Assembly (NCBI GenBank): GCA_021300055.1
Contig: JAJTHU010000093.1
Span: 1 to 22,207 of the forward strand
Source of the DNA: Nitrosomonadaceae bacterium
GTDB lineage: Bacteria > Pseudomonadota > Gammaproteobacteria > Burkholderiales > Usitatibacteraceae
Direction: 5' to 3'
Length of the DNA: 22,207 nt
Shown here: piece after piece, positions 8,148 through 16,298 of the stretch
Layout: the number at the start of each line of letters is the position of its first letter
Numbering within the stretch: the first letter of the stretch is position 1
The notes under the pieces: generated by a model
What the model was told of the DNA's origin: nothing
Database searches by the model: none
Seen by the model: only the letters and a program-made list of their open reading frames with translations
Program-made: the position numbers and the translations under genes

Positions 8148-9830
8148 ATGTCTCACTCTGCAATCTCTGGATACCTCGACAACCGCTCTGCCGTCGCTGC
8201 GCTTTTTCAGGCGGCCGTTTTCGATGCTTTTCCCGCGCTACGCGACGACTCTCCACAGTTTGTAGTGGCTGTTGAGCAACCAAAAAATCCAGACCACGGC
8301 CACTTCGCTGTAAACAGCGCGCTTCACCTCACCAAGCGCTTGGGTAAAAAGCCGCGCGAGATTGCCGAGTCCATCGTCGCAGCACTGAAGGCCGACAACG
8401 GCTTGTTGGCGTCACGACCTGAGATCGCGGGGCCCGGCTTCATAAACGTGCGCTTGTCGCGTCATGCTGAGACGCAAGTCATTCACGCCATTCGCGCGCT
8501 AGGTGACGAGTTCGGCAAAAGCCATGTTGGCAATGATGCGCCGCTTATGGTTGAGTTTGTCTCGGCGAACCCGACCGGCCCACTGCACGTTGGACACGGG
8601 CGTGGCGCCGCCATTGGTGACACTCTCGCAAGGTTGCTCGATAGCCAAGGCTACAAGGTCACACGAGAGTTCTATTACAACGACGCCGGCGCACAGATCA
8701 ACAACCTCGCTGCGTCTGTTACTGCGCGTTTAAAGGAGCGCGCTGGGGTGGCTTGCGAGTTTCCAGAAGATGGCTACCGTGGCGATTACATTCGCGAGAT
8801 TGCCGAGCTCTACGCCGCACAGCACCCGGAAGACCTCCTAGGTAATCAAACAGACCAGGTCCGCGGTTTTGCCGTTGCCGCGCTACGCCACGAGCAGGAT
8901 CTGGATCTCAAGGCGTTCGATGTGCAGTTCGACAACTACTACTTGGAATCATCCATCTATACGGATGGCCTCGTGGAGAAAACCGTTGCGCAACTCGTCG
9001 CCAATGGCCACACCTACGAAGAAGGTGGTGCGCTCTGGCTGCGAACCACAACGTTTGGGGACGATAAGGATCGCGTGATGCGCAAGTCCGATGGCACATA
9101 CACGTACTTTGTGCCGGACATCGCCTATCACGTCACAAAGTTTCAGCGTGGATTCGGTCGTGCGATTACTGAGCTTGGCGCCGATCACCATGGTTCGCTG
9201 ATGCGGGTGAAGGCCGGCCTTCAGGCAATGGGTTTAGGAATTCCACCTGGTTATCCCGACTACGTACTGCATCAGATGATCACTGTGATGCGTGGCGGTG
9301 AAGAGGTTAAGATTTCCAAGCGTGCGGGCAGCTACGTGACGCTGCGAGACTTAATCGACGAGGTTGGACGCGATGCCACGCGTTACTTCTTCCTCATGCG
9401 CAAGTCGGACTCTCAGCTCACCTTTGACATTGATCTGGCCAAGAGTCGGTCCGAGGACAACCCTGTGTACTACGTGCAGTACGCACACGCACGAATCTGT
9501 CGCGTGTTGGAACAGTGGGGCGGCGACGTGACGTCGTTGTCAGACGCGGATCTCTCGCGTCTAGAGTCGTCCTACGAATCGACCCTTCTGCGCAGCATTG
9601 CAGACTTTCCGGAAACACTCGCGATCGCCGCGCGTGAACTTTCGCCGCACTTGATCGCGAATTACCTCAGCGACATCGCCGCGAAAATGCACACCTACTA
9701 CAATGCCGAGCGCTTCTTGCTTGATGACGTCGGCTTGACGCACGCGCGCCTGGCGTTGATCGTGGCCGTGCGCCAAGTCATCCGTAACGGTCTGCGCGTC
9801 TTGGGCGTTTCGGCACCAGAGAGGATGTAA
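8148..9830 (+). CDS. argS: Arginyl-tRNA synthetase
   Basis: Class I aminoacyl-tRNA synthetase that charges tRNA-Arg. From ATG 8148 it has 560 residues, typical for ArgS. The N-terminal Arg-tRNA-specific domain contains GPGFINVRLS. The ATP-binding HIGH motif appears as HVGH at residues 147-150 within NPTGPLHVGHGRG, and the KMSKS-like motif as KISK at 388-391. The C-terminal anticodon-binding domain ends with the conserved LxxLGVxAPERM tail. The frame extends 17 codons upstream to a TTG at 8097, but that would begin only about 8 nt after the predicted transcription start, so the ATG at 8148 is preferred although it lacks a clear Shine-Dalgarno sequence. The next gene starts 2 bp after its stop. 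Confidence 0.97.
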   Translation: MSHSAISGYLDNRSAVAALFQAAVFDAFPALRDDSPQFVVAVEQPKNPDHGHFAVNSALHLTKRLGKKPREIAESIVAALKADNGLLASRPEIAGPGFINVRLSRHAETQVIHAIRALGDEFGKSHVGNDAPLMVEFVSANPTGPLHVGHGRGAAIGDTLARLLDSQGYKVTREFYYNDAGAQINNLAASVTARLKERAGVACEFPEDGYRGDYIREIAELYAAQHPEDLLGNQTDQVRGFAVAALRHEQDLDLKAFDVQFDNYYLESSIYTDGLVEKTVAQLVANGHTYEEGGALWLRTTTFGDDKDRVMRKSDGTYTYFVPDIAYHVTKFQRGFGRAITELGADHHGSLMRVKAGLQAMGLGIPPGYPDYVLHQMITVMRGGEEVKISKRAGSYVTLRDLIDEVGRDATRYFFLMRKSDSQLTFDIDLAKSRSEDNPVYYVQYAHARICRVLEQWGGDVTSLSDADLSRLESSYESTLLRSIADFPETLAIAARELSPHLIANYLSDIAAKMHTYYNAERFLLDDVGLTHARLALIVAVRQVIRNGLRVLGVSAPERM

Positions 9831-9832
9831 CA

Positions 9833-10510
9833 ATGGCGAGCGACTCACGACAAAAGACCGCCCCCAACCAGTCTTCTGGACGCTCCTCGGGGGCAGGAAA
9901 GCGCCCAGGGATGAATCCGCTGTTCGCGGGGATCATCATCGGCGTCGTGCTGGGCGTGTTTATCGCGCTCGGTGTAGCGATATGGCTGAATCGTAACGCC
10001 AACCCCTTTGTCGAAAAATCCAAACCGGTGGAGGCTCTTGCACCTATCAAGCAAGCGGCCCCCGCAAAACCTGGCGACCCTGCCGCGCCGGGAGAAAAGC
10101 CGCGATTCGAGTTCTACGACATACTGCCCGGTGATGGAAAGACCGCCCCTGGCAAAGCGGCAAAGCCAACTGAATCGGCAGCGCCGCACACGCCTGCCGC
10201 CGCGGCGCCGGCACCTCCGGCGTCTTTACCCGCCCCTGCTCCAGCAGCGTCTAACCCCGCGCCAAGCAAGCCGCAGGAGCCGCTCTTTCTACAAGCTGGT
10301 GCCTTCCAGAACGAGTCTGATGCCGAAAGCCTGAAGGCAAAGATCGCCTTTGCCGGTTTTGAGGCAACCGTGAAGCCCGTCAACGTGGCAGGCAAGGGAA
10401 CGTTGTATAGAGTGCGCTTGGGGCCATTCCGCAGCCAAGAAGAAGTGAACAGAATCAAGTCAACGCTGTCTCAAGCTGGCATCAACGCCGCCGTCGTCAA
10501 GCCCGAATAG
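9833..10510 (+). CDS. SPOR-domain inner-membrane protein (FtsN-like topology)
   Basis: A 225-residue bitopic protein that probably binds septal peptidoglycan. A short, charged cytoplasmic N-terminus is followed by one membrane helix at about 30-52. A low-complexity Ala/Pro linker rich in PAP repeats spans about 105-150. A SPOR domain fills about 150-225 (FLQAGAFQNESDAESLKAKI, ending with VVKPE). SPOR domains bind glycan strands stripped of stem peptides at the division site. Topology and length resemble FtsN, but the N-terminal sequence alone does not prove it is the essential FtsN, so no symbol is given. The start has a good Shine-Dalgarno match (GAGAGG) inside the argS end. It lies between argS and dsbA with very short spacing, suggesting one transcript. 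Confidence 0.88.
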   Translation: MASDSRQKTAPNQSSGRSSGAGKRPGMNPLFAGIIIGVVLGVFIALGVAIWLNRNANPFVEKSKPVEALAPIKQAAPAKPGDPAAPGEKPRFEFYDILPGDGKTAPGKAAKPTESAAPHTPAAAAPAPPASLPAPAPAASNPAPSKPQEPLFLQAGAFQNESDAESLKAKIAFAGFEATVKPVNVAGKGTLYRVRLGPFRSQEEVNRIKSTLSQAGINAAVVKPE

Positions 10511-10539
10511 TTATCCGAACTGCCCTCATAGGAATCATC

Positions 10540-11232
10540 ATGCTCTCGAATGTTTTTCCGAGTCCATTCAGTCGTATGCAGGCTGGCTTCGCCACGTTTG
10601 CACTGGCACTAGCGATCGCGAGCACCTCTGCCCTAGCCCAGGGATCGCGCGAAGTAACACTCATCGATCCGCCGCAGCCAACACCGGCCGATGGCACGAT
10701 TGAAGTTCTCGAGTTTTTCTCTTACGGCTGTGTTCACTGCGCCAACCTAGAGCCCCCACTTGAGGCTTGGAAAAAACAATTGCCGCCAGACGTGAAGTTC
10801 CGCCGCGTTCCGTCGGGCTTCAATCTCGGTGGCCTCGACGAGATCTCAGTGTTCCACACGTTGGAAGCGATGGGGCAGCTTGATCGGCTCCACAGAAAGC
10901 TTTTTGATGCACTGCATACCGAGCGTGCCATGCTGGGACACAAACCAACGTTCTTGAAATGGCTAGAGAAGAATGGTGTCGACCCGAAGCAGTATGAGGC
11001 TGTTGAAAAATCGTTCTCCGTGCAAACCAAGGTAATGCGCGGACGACAACTGGCGAGCCAATACAAGGTCACCAACACGCCCACCATTGTGGTCGGTGGT
11101 CGATTCGCCCTCATCCAAACCGGCGGCGCCGCAAATTTCTTGGCGGCGGTTGACCGCACCGTCGCTCAGTTGCGCGCGCAATCTGCGCCTCGTAATGCCG
11201 GGTCAGCGCCAAGGCCTGCCGCAAAGAACTAA
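10540..11232 (+). CDS. dsbA: Thiol:disulfide interchange protein DsbA (CVHC active site)
   Basis: Periplasmic thioredoxin-fold oxidase that introduces disulfides into exported proteins. The 230-residue precursor has a signal peptide with probable cleavage after ALA at 31-33. The active site is C64-V65-H66-C67 in FFSYGCVHC, and the cis-proline loop is NTPTIVVGG. The dipeptide Val-His differs from the Pro-His of E. coli DsbA; Val-His is known in neisserial DsbA proteins. A Met at residue 13 is an alternative start, but AGGA lies at a suitable distance before the ATG at 10540. It is the last gene before a strong terminator, so SPOR protein and dsbA probably end the argS transcript. Confidence 0.93.
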   Translation: MLSNVFPSPFSRMQAGFATFALALAIASTSALAQGSREVTLIDPPQPTPADGTIEVLEFFSYGCVHCANLEPPLEAWKKQLPPDVKFRRVPSGFNLGGLDEISVFHTLEAMGQLDRLHRKLFDALHTERAMLGHKPTFLKWLEKNGVDPKQYEAVEKSFSVQTKVMRGRQLASQYKVTNTPTIVVGGRFALIQTGGAANFLAAVDRTVAQLRAQSAPRNAGSAPRPAAKN

Positions 11233-11250
11233 GCTGTCCAAAGCGGTTTG

Positions 11251-11285
11251 AAACGAAAACGGCGCGTTACGCGCCGTTTTCGTTT
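11251..11285. terminator. Strong intrinsic terminator after dsbA, possibly bidirectional
   Basis: Arms 11251-11266 and 11270-11285 form a perfect 16-bp stem around a TTA loop. The core is GC-rich (CGGCGCG) and the outer parts are A-rich on the left and T-rich on the right, so a U-tract arises on both strands. It lies 18 bp after the dsbA stop and 42 bp before the next gene. Confidence 0.9.
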
Positions 11286-11313
11286 TGTGCGCTGCGCCGG
11301 AAGTCGTTAAACG

Positions 11314-11319
11314 CATAAA
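11314..11319 (+). promoter_or_regulatory. Candidate -10 element (CATAAA) before the SDR gene
   Basis: The dsbA terminator isolates the SDR gene, so a promoter is needed between 11286 and 11327. CATAAA is the best -10-like hexamer there, 4 of 6 positions. It would place the transcription start within a few bases of the ATG at 11328. No good -35 is seen. Confidence 0.3.
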
Positions 11320-11327
11320 CTGCGAAC

Positions 11328-12089
11328 ATGCAAAAGATATTCATCACCGGCGCTTCGAGCGGAATTGGCGAAGCACTCGCGCGACAGTATGCCAAGGCCG
11401 GGGCGCAACTCGCACTGGTCGCGCGGCGCGGTGATTGGCTTGAGCGTGTCGCCCGGGAGTTGTCGACGCTTGGACCGACGCCCGCTGTATACGTGTGCGA
11501 TGTCCGTGACAGCGATGCACTGCGTGCGGCCGCAGGCGACTTCATGGCACGTTACGGGGTCCCTGACATCGTCATCGCCAACGCAGGTGTGTCGCGCGGC
11601 ACGCTCACTGAAATGGAAGACGACCTGCTAGCGTTTCAAGAAATCTTTGATATCAACGTAATGGGGATGGTGAACACTTTCCATCCGTTTGTTGAGGCGA
11701 TGAAGTGGCGCGGGAATGGCACCCTCGTCGGTATCGCCAGCGTCGCCGGCTTTCGCGGCATCCCTGGTGGTGGCGCCTATTCGGCATCGAAAGCGGCCGC
11801 GATCCGTTACTGCGAGAGCCTGCGTGTTGAACTGCGCCAGAGCGGTGTGGCAGTGGTCACAATTTGTCCGGGCTATATTCGCACCCCAATGACGGCGGTC
11901 AATCGCTTCAAGATGCCGTTCTTGATTGATGTTGACGTTGCTGCCGCCAGATTCGTGCGTGCAATACGCGAGAAACGCAGCTTCACGGTTATCCCGTGGA
12001 CAATGGGTGTTGCGGCTCGCATCCTACGTATTGCGCCCAACTGGCTATACGACCGCGTGTTCCAGCGCATGCCACGGAAGCCGCGCTAG
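11328..12089 (+). CDS. Short-chain dehydrogenase/reductase (classical SDR)
   Basis: A 253-residue NAD(P)-dependent oxidoreductase of unknown substrate. The Rossmann motif TGASSGIG lies at residues 7-14, NAG follows strand 4, and the catalytic Tyr151 and Lys155 lie in YSASK, preceded by a conserved Ser in IASVAG. CPGYIRTPM follows, as usual in classical SDRs. The arginine pair in the ARR segment after strand 2 hints at NADP(H) preference, which is inference. The C-terminal part has a hydrophobic stretch resembling SDRs with a membrane-associated tail. No Shine-Dalgarno sequence is seen. The acyl-CoA dehydrogenase gene starts 30 bp downstream, so the two may be co-transcribed and act on acyl chains, but the sequence does not show this. 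Confidence 0.9.
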   Translation: MQKIFITGASSGIGEALARQYAKAGAQLALVARRGDWLERVARELSTLGPTPAVYVCDVRDSDALRAAAGDFMARYGVPDIVIANAGVSRGTLTEMEDDLLAFQEIFDINVMGMVNTFHPFVEAMKWRGNGTLVGIASVAGFRGIPGGGAYSASKAAAIRYCESLRVELRQSGVAVVTICPGYIRTPMTAVNRFKMPFLIDVDVAAARFVRAIREKRSFTVIPWTMGVAARILRIAPNWLYDRVFQRMPRKPR

Positions 12090-12119
12090 CCTACCAAGTT
12101 CATCGACAAGTCCCGATTC

Positions 12120-13949
12120 ATGTCCAAGCTGCTTAGTCGCCGTGATCTAAGTTTCTTACTCTACGATTGGCTCCAAGTAGAGCGCCTCATCACACGACCT
12201 CGCTACGCCCAGCACGACCGCACCACGTTCGATGCTGTGCTCGAAACCGCCGAGAAGATCGCGACTGACCTGTTCGCGCCCCACAATCGGATGAGCGATC
12301 TCAATGAGCCGCATTTCGACGGTACACGCGTGACGTTGATTCCAGACGTCAAACGCGCGCTTGATGCGTTTAATGCTGCCGGTCTCGTTGCCGCAGGCCA
12401 AGACGAAGCACACGGCGGCATGCAGTTGCCAGCGGTAATCGACAAAGCATTGATGGCGTACTTCATGTCAGCCAATTGCGCGACTGCCGCGTATCCGTTT
12501 CTCACCATCGGCAACGCCAACCTCCTGCTCGCGCACGGGTCTGAAGATCAGATCTTGAAGTTCGTTCGCCCAATGCTGGAGGGACGTTTCTTTGGGACGA
12601 TGTGCTTGTCTGAGCCACAGGCAGGGTCGTCGTTGTCCGACATCACCACACGCGCCGAACCCCAAGCCGACGGGACTTATCGCTTGTATGGAACCAAGAT
12701 GTGGATTTCGGCAGGCGAGCACGAACTCTCAGAGAACATCATCCATCTCGTTCTAGCACGCACACCAAATGCGCCGCTAGGCGTGAAAGGCATTTCGCTT
12801 TTCATCGTGCCCAAGTTTCTTGTTAATACTGATGGCTCGCTAGGCGAGCGTAACGACGTTGTGCTCGCGGGTTTGAACCACAAGATGGGCTATCGCGGCA
12901 CAACCAACTGCCTACTAAGTTTCGGTGAGGGTGTGCATCAGCCCGATGGGCATGGTGGTGCCGTTGGTTACCTGATCGGTGAACAGCACCGAGGCTTGGG
13001 CTACATGTTCCATATGATGAACGAGGCGCGTATCGGCGTTGGCCTCGGTGCCACGATGCTAGGCTACACCGGCTATCTACACGCGCTCGACTACGCGCTG
13101 CAGCGACCGCAGGGACGCCATCCGCAGAATAAAGATCCGGCCAGTCCGCAGATACCGATCATTGAACATGCGGACGTTCGGCGCATGTTGCTGGCTCAAA
13201 AATCCTATGTCGAAGGCGCGCTGGCCCTCAATCTGTATTGCGCAATGCTTGTCGACGAAGAGCGAACCGCACCAACACCTGAGTTGCGACAAGATGCTAC
13301 CGATCTATTGGATATTCTGACGCCCATCGCCAAAGGCTGGCCGTCACAATGGTGTCTTGAGGCGAATTCGCTCGCGATTCAGGTGCTCGGCGGTTACGGC
13401 TACACGCGCGACTTTCCCGTTGAACAGTTTTACCGGGACAATCGCCTAAACGCCATCCACGAGGGCACGCATGGCATCCAAGCGCTTGACTTGCTTGGGA
13501 GAAAAGTTGTGCTCAACGATAGTCGTGCCTACCTGTTGCTGGTCGACCGGATCCGCGCGTCGGTGCAAGCCGCGCGTCAGACCGACCAAGCTGATCTGCA
13601 CGAATACGCCAGTCTGCTTGAAGGCATGCTCGCACGGCTTTCAGCCACAACCAAAGCATTGTGGTCGGCCGGCAATTTGAATGTGACGCTGGCAAACGCG
13701 AGCACCTATCTTGAGGCGTTCGGGCATGTTGTGATTGCGTGGATCTGGCTGTCGCAAGCGACGGTCATCGCAGACCAGCAGCATGGCACTTCATCAGCCG
13801 AAGCCAAAGCCGCTCCCGACTTCGCATCTGGAAAACTGTACGCCTGTCGTTATTTTTTCCGCGTGGAGTTGCCGAAGGTGAGGGTGATGTTGGATCTCCT
13901 CACATCACTCGACACCACGGCGCTCGATATGCGCGCGCAGTGGTTCTGA
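12120..13949 (+). CDS. Acyl-CoA dehydrogenase, long form with C-terminal extension (DmdC-like)
   Basis: FAD flavoprotein that introduces a 2,3-double bond into an acyl-CoA. At 609 residues it belongs to the long subfamily of about 590-610 residues that includes methylmercaptopropionyl-CoA dehydrogenase DmdC, rather than the 380-residue short-chain enzymes. The FAD/substrate segment MCLSEPQAGSSLSDITTRA and the KMWISAGEHE segment lie in the central domain. LGGYGYTRDFPVEQFYRDNR precedes HEGTHGIQALDLLGRK, where Glu448 is the expected catalytic base (the usual IYEGT motif). The last 150 residues match the extra C-terminal domain of this subfamily. Membership does not fix the substrate: many relatives act in ordinary fatty-acid breakdown. 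It lies between an SDR gene and a methyltransferase gene on the same strand. Confidence 0.92.
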   Translation: MSKLLSRRDLSFLLYDWLQVERLITRPRYAQHDRTTFDAVLETAEKIATDLFAPHNRMSDLNEPHFDGTRVTLIPDVKRALDAFNAAGLVAAGQDEAHGGMQLPAVIDKALMAYFMSANCATAAYPFLTIGNANLLLAHGSEDQILKFVRPMLEGRFFGTMCLSEPQAGSSLSDITTRAEPQADGTYRLYGTKMWISAGEHELSENIIHLVLARTPNAPLGVKGISLFIVPKFLVNTDGSLGERNDVVLAGLNHKMGYRGTTNCLLSFGEGVHQPDGHGGAVGYLIGEQHRGLGYMFHMMNEARIGVGLGATMLGYTGYLHALDYALQRPQGRHPQNKDPASPQIPIIEHADVRRMLLAQKSYVEGALALNLYCAMLVDEERTAPTPELRQDATDLLDILTPIAKGWPSQWCLEANSLAIQVLGGYGYTRDFPVEQFYRDNRLNAIHEGTHGIQALDLLGRKVVLNDSRAYLLLVDRIRASVQAARQTDQADLHEYASLLEGMLARLSATTKALWSAGNLNVTLANASTYLEAFGHVVIAWIWLSQATVIADQQHGTSSAEAKAAPDFASGKLYACRYFFRVELPKVRVMLDLLTSLDTTALDMRAQWF

Positions 13950-13973
13950 GGAAACCAAGCACAAGCCACGGAC

Positions 13974-14747
13974 ATGAGCGAACCCGCAACCAATTCAACC
14001 ACACGATTTTCCGATCGAGTTGAGGACTACATCCGCTACCGGCCAGACTATCCCATCGAAATTCTGGATGTCTTGGCGGCGAAATGCGGTCTCTCTCCGG
14101 AAAGTGTCATCGCCGACGTTGGCTCTGGTACTGGCATTCTGTCGCGACTGTTCCTTGAGAACGGCAATCCTGTGGTCGGCATTGAACCTAACAAAGACAT
14201 GCGCGAGGCGGGGGAGCGATTGCTGAGCGATTACGCTCGCTTCACAAGTTTGGATGCGCGCGCCGAGGCAACTCGCCTTCCAGCACAATCCATGGACTTC
14301 GTCGTCGCTGGCCAGGCGTTCCACTGGTTTGAGGCCGGCGCGACCCAACAGGAGTTCAAACGGATTCTAAAAGAAGATGGCTACGTCGTATTGATCTGGA
14401 ACGATAGACGAGTGGACAACAGTCCGTTCCACCGCGAATACGAAGCCTTCTTGCAGCGCTTCGCCATTGATTACGCACAGATCAACCACAAGAACACCCA
14501 GCAACCTGAGGTGCTGGCGCAGTTTTTTGGCGGGCCTTGTGCTGAGGTCGCGCTCGAGAACCAACAGCGGTTCGGCATTGAAGGCTTGCTCGGTCGAATC
14601 AACTCTTCATCTTATATGCCAGGGCCCTCACACCCCCGGCGTTCGGAGATGGAGGCAGCAGCGCGAGCGCTTTTCACTACGCACGCAAAAGACAATCAGG
14701 TCACACTCGAATACGACACGCGTGTTTACTACGGTCGACTTAGCTGA
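13974..14747 (+). CDS. Class I SAM-dependent methyltransferase, substrate unknown
   Basis: A 257-residue cytoplasmic protein of the Methyltransf_11-like type. Motif I is DVGSGTG near residues 47-53, the acidic end of strand 2 is in GIEPNKDM, and GQAFHWF follows, a phrase common in a broad group of uncharacterised bacterial and fungal methyltransferases. The opening FSDRVEDYIRYRPDYP is also typical of this group. The substrate cannot be read from the sequence. It starts 24 bp after the acyl-CoA dehydrogenase stop and may share its transcript. It converges on the FecR gene with a 12-bp gap and no terminator. Confidence 0.85.
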   Translation: MSEPATNSTTRFSDRVEDYIRYRPDYPIEILDVLAAKCGLSPESVIADVGSGTGILSRLFLENGNPVVGIEPNKDMREAGERLLSDYARFTSLDARAEATRLPAQSMDFVVAGQAFHWFEAGATQQEFKRILKEDGYVVLIWNDRRVDNSPFHREYEAFLQRFAIDYAQINHKNTQQPEVLAQFFGGPCAEVALENQQRFGIEGLLGRINSSSYMPGPSHPRRSEMEAAARALFTTHAKDNQVTLEYDTRVYYGRLS

Positions 14748-14759
14748 AAGAGTGGCCCT

Positions 14760-15449
14760 CTAGTAGCGTCCAGTCAGCCCCAAGGCGACGAATGGCGGTT
14801 CGCGCCCAACAAGTTTCTCGAGCATGATGAGTTCAGCGTCACTGTGGTTGATGAACGGGCCGGTCTCCGCGCGCATATTCCCGCCTCCTTGTTCCAACCA
14901 AAGCGGGCTCTCGTGGTGCGTGGACTTCACCTCCTTCGGCGCCATGCCGGGGCCTTCAATCACCGCTTCCCCGTAGCAAAGACAGAAGTAGGTCCGCGAT
15001 TCGTGTATTTCGAGGTAGAAGCCCGTGCCGCGGATACCGATCGTGGCGGCTGCCGCGCGAAAGTGCACTGGGCGCTGAGGTCCGCGCTTCTCGAGCACTG
15101 AAAGCAGCTTGCCGGTGAGGATGCTGACCTGCGCGAGCACCGAGGCGTCGGTGCGAGAGGCTTCAAGAACGATGGTTGTGTTCTCGCGTAGCAGGTACGC
15201 GTCTTTACCCACAACAATGACGGCGGTTGATTTAGCCCCCGTGCTCACTCGGTCACCGATGCGCACAGGCGAGCCGACTTTTGCGGCGGCCCCATTGATG
15301 CTCACCACGCCTTCGGCGCTGACCACGCCCGAGGTGTTCGGCAGATCGCCCTTGGCCAAGGCTTCTTGTATCACGCCAGAAAGTCCAGCAGGGCCGAGCA
15401 ACCCCACTGCGCTTGCCCACTTCAGATATTGACGACGAATGCTATTCAT
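14760..15449 (-). CDS. FecR-domain protein with Tat-type signal peptide
   Basis: A 229-residue exported protein of unknown role. The frame is open to 15503, but the ATG at 15449 is preferred: it overlaps the trmB stop as TGATG, and GGAG lies 9 nt upstream. The N-terminus then reads IRRQYLKWAS, a twin-arginine motif (S/T-R-R-x-F-L-K type), followed by a hydrophobic stretch and an ALA cleavage site near residue 32. The body fits the FecR domain: GDRVSTG, a beta-rich core with LLRENTTIVL and the segment TIGIRGTGFYL. Unlike classical FecR there is no adjacent sigma factor gene or TonB receptor gene and no membrane anchor after the domain, so an anti-sigma role is doubtful; a periplasmic structural or sensing role is possible. 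Confidence 0.82.
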   Translation of the reverse strand: MNSIRRQYLKWASAVGLLGPAGLSGVIQEALAKGDLPNTSGVVSAEGVVSINGAAAKVGSPVRIGDRVSTGAKSTAVIVVGKDAYLLRENTTIVLEASRTDASVLAQVSILTGKLLSVLEKRGPQRPVHFRAAAATIGIRGTGFYLEIHESRTYFCLCYGEAVIEGPGMAPKEVKSTHHESPLWLEQGGGNMRAETGPFINHSDAELIMLEKLVGREPPFVALGLTGRY

Positions 15450-16237
15450 CAGCACGTACTCCCGGTTGTTTTGTAATATTGACGTCGAAACACAAGATCC
15501 CAAACGCCATGGCCCAATCGCAGGCCTCGACGTTCGAAGTTAGATTCCGTTCGGTAGGCCGGACGCGGCGCATAGCCAGATGCGGTATTTTTCAATGCAG
15601 GCTCGTTTTGCAAAACATGGAGCATGTGCGCTGCGTATTCCTGCCAATCTGTTGCACAGTGAATGTAGCCCCCCGGCTTCAACTTGCGCACCAGTGACGC
15701 GACAAAACCGGGCTGAATGAGCCGGCGCTTGTGATGCCGTTTCTTGGGCCAAGGGTCCGGGAAAAAAATGTGCACGCCCGCCAAACTCTCGTCGGCAATC
15801 ATGTCGCGAAGCACCTCGACGGCGTCGTGCTGAATCACACGGATGTTCTGAATACTACGTGCACCGAGCATCTTGAGCAACGAACCCACACCAGGGGTGT
15901 GTACTTCAACCCCGATGAAATCATGGTCCGGCAGCGCCTCGGCGATGTCCGCGGTGGCGTGGCCCATGCCAAAACCAATTTCGACCACTAACGGTGCCTG
16001 TCGTCTGAACGTCTTCGCTGGATCGAGCAAGGTCGAGCCATAGTCGATCACGAAATTGCGCTGCTCCTCGAGCGCGCGCGCCTGCGCGGCCGAGAGGCGT
16101 CCTTGGCGCAAGACAAAACTGCGGATTGGCCTTGCCCCCGGAGCGAGGGCATCTTGAAGCGTCGCCTCTTCTGCGGGTGTGTTCTCAGGCACTTGCAGTC
16201 TAGGCGGTGTGGGAGGTGTTGATGATGCGGAAGACAT
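15449..16237 (-). CDS. trmB: tRNA (guanine-N7)-methyltransferase
   Basis: Forms m7G46 in the variable loop of tRNAs using SAM. The 262 residues include an extra Pro-rich N-terminal extension of about 35 residues, common in proteobacterial TrmB. Motif I EIGFGMGH is at residues 86-93, and GVEVHTPGVG follows. The TrmB signature FFPDPWPKKRHHKRRL spans 158-173. TDWQEYA and TESNFERRG near the end are also conserved. Its stop codon overlaps the start of the FecR gene (TGATG), so the two should be translationally coupled. It diverges from rlmI across a 61-bp gap that must hold both promoters. Confidence 0.95.
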   Translation of the reverse strand: MSSASSTPPTPPRLQVPENTPAEEATLQDALAPGARPIRSFVLRQGRLSAAQARALEEQRNFVIDYGSTLLDPAKTFRRQAPLVVEIGFGMGHATADIAEALPDHDFIGVEVHTPGVGSLLKMLGARSIQNIRVIQHDAVEVLRDMIADESLAGVHIFFPDPWPKKRHHKRRLIQPGFVASLVRKLKPGGYIHCATDWQEYAAHMLHVLQNEPALKNTASGYAPRPAYRTESNFERRGLRLGHGVWDLVFRRQYYKTTGSTC

Positions 16238-16286
16238 GGATGCATTTTCCCACAGCTCTAGACTGCGGCTCTCTGGCCGCGCGCCT

Positions 16287-16292
16287 TAGAAT
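16287..16292 (+). promoter_or_regulatory. Candidate -10 element (TAGAAT) of rlmI
   Basis: TAGAAT matches 5 of 6 positions of the -10 consensus and ends 6 bp before the rlmI ATG at 16299, so transcription could begin at or near the A of the start codon. The -35 region around 16263-16269 is weak, and no Shine-Dalgarno sequence is present. Confidence 0.38.
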
Positions 16293-16298
16293 GAGCCT

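Noticed and set aside
15450..15503. Upstream start for the FecR protein inside trmB
   Set aside because: It would put 18 residues before the Tat motif; the ATG at 15449 has a Shine-Dalgarno sequence and overlaps the trmB stop.
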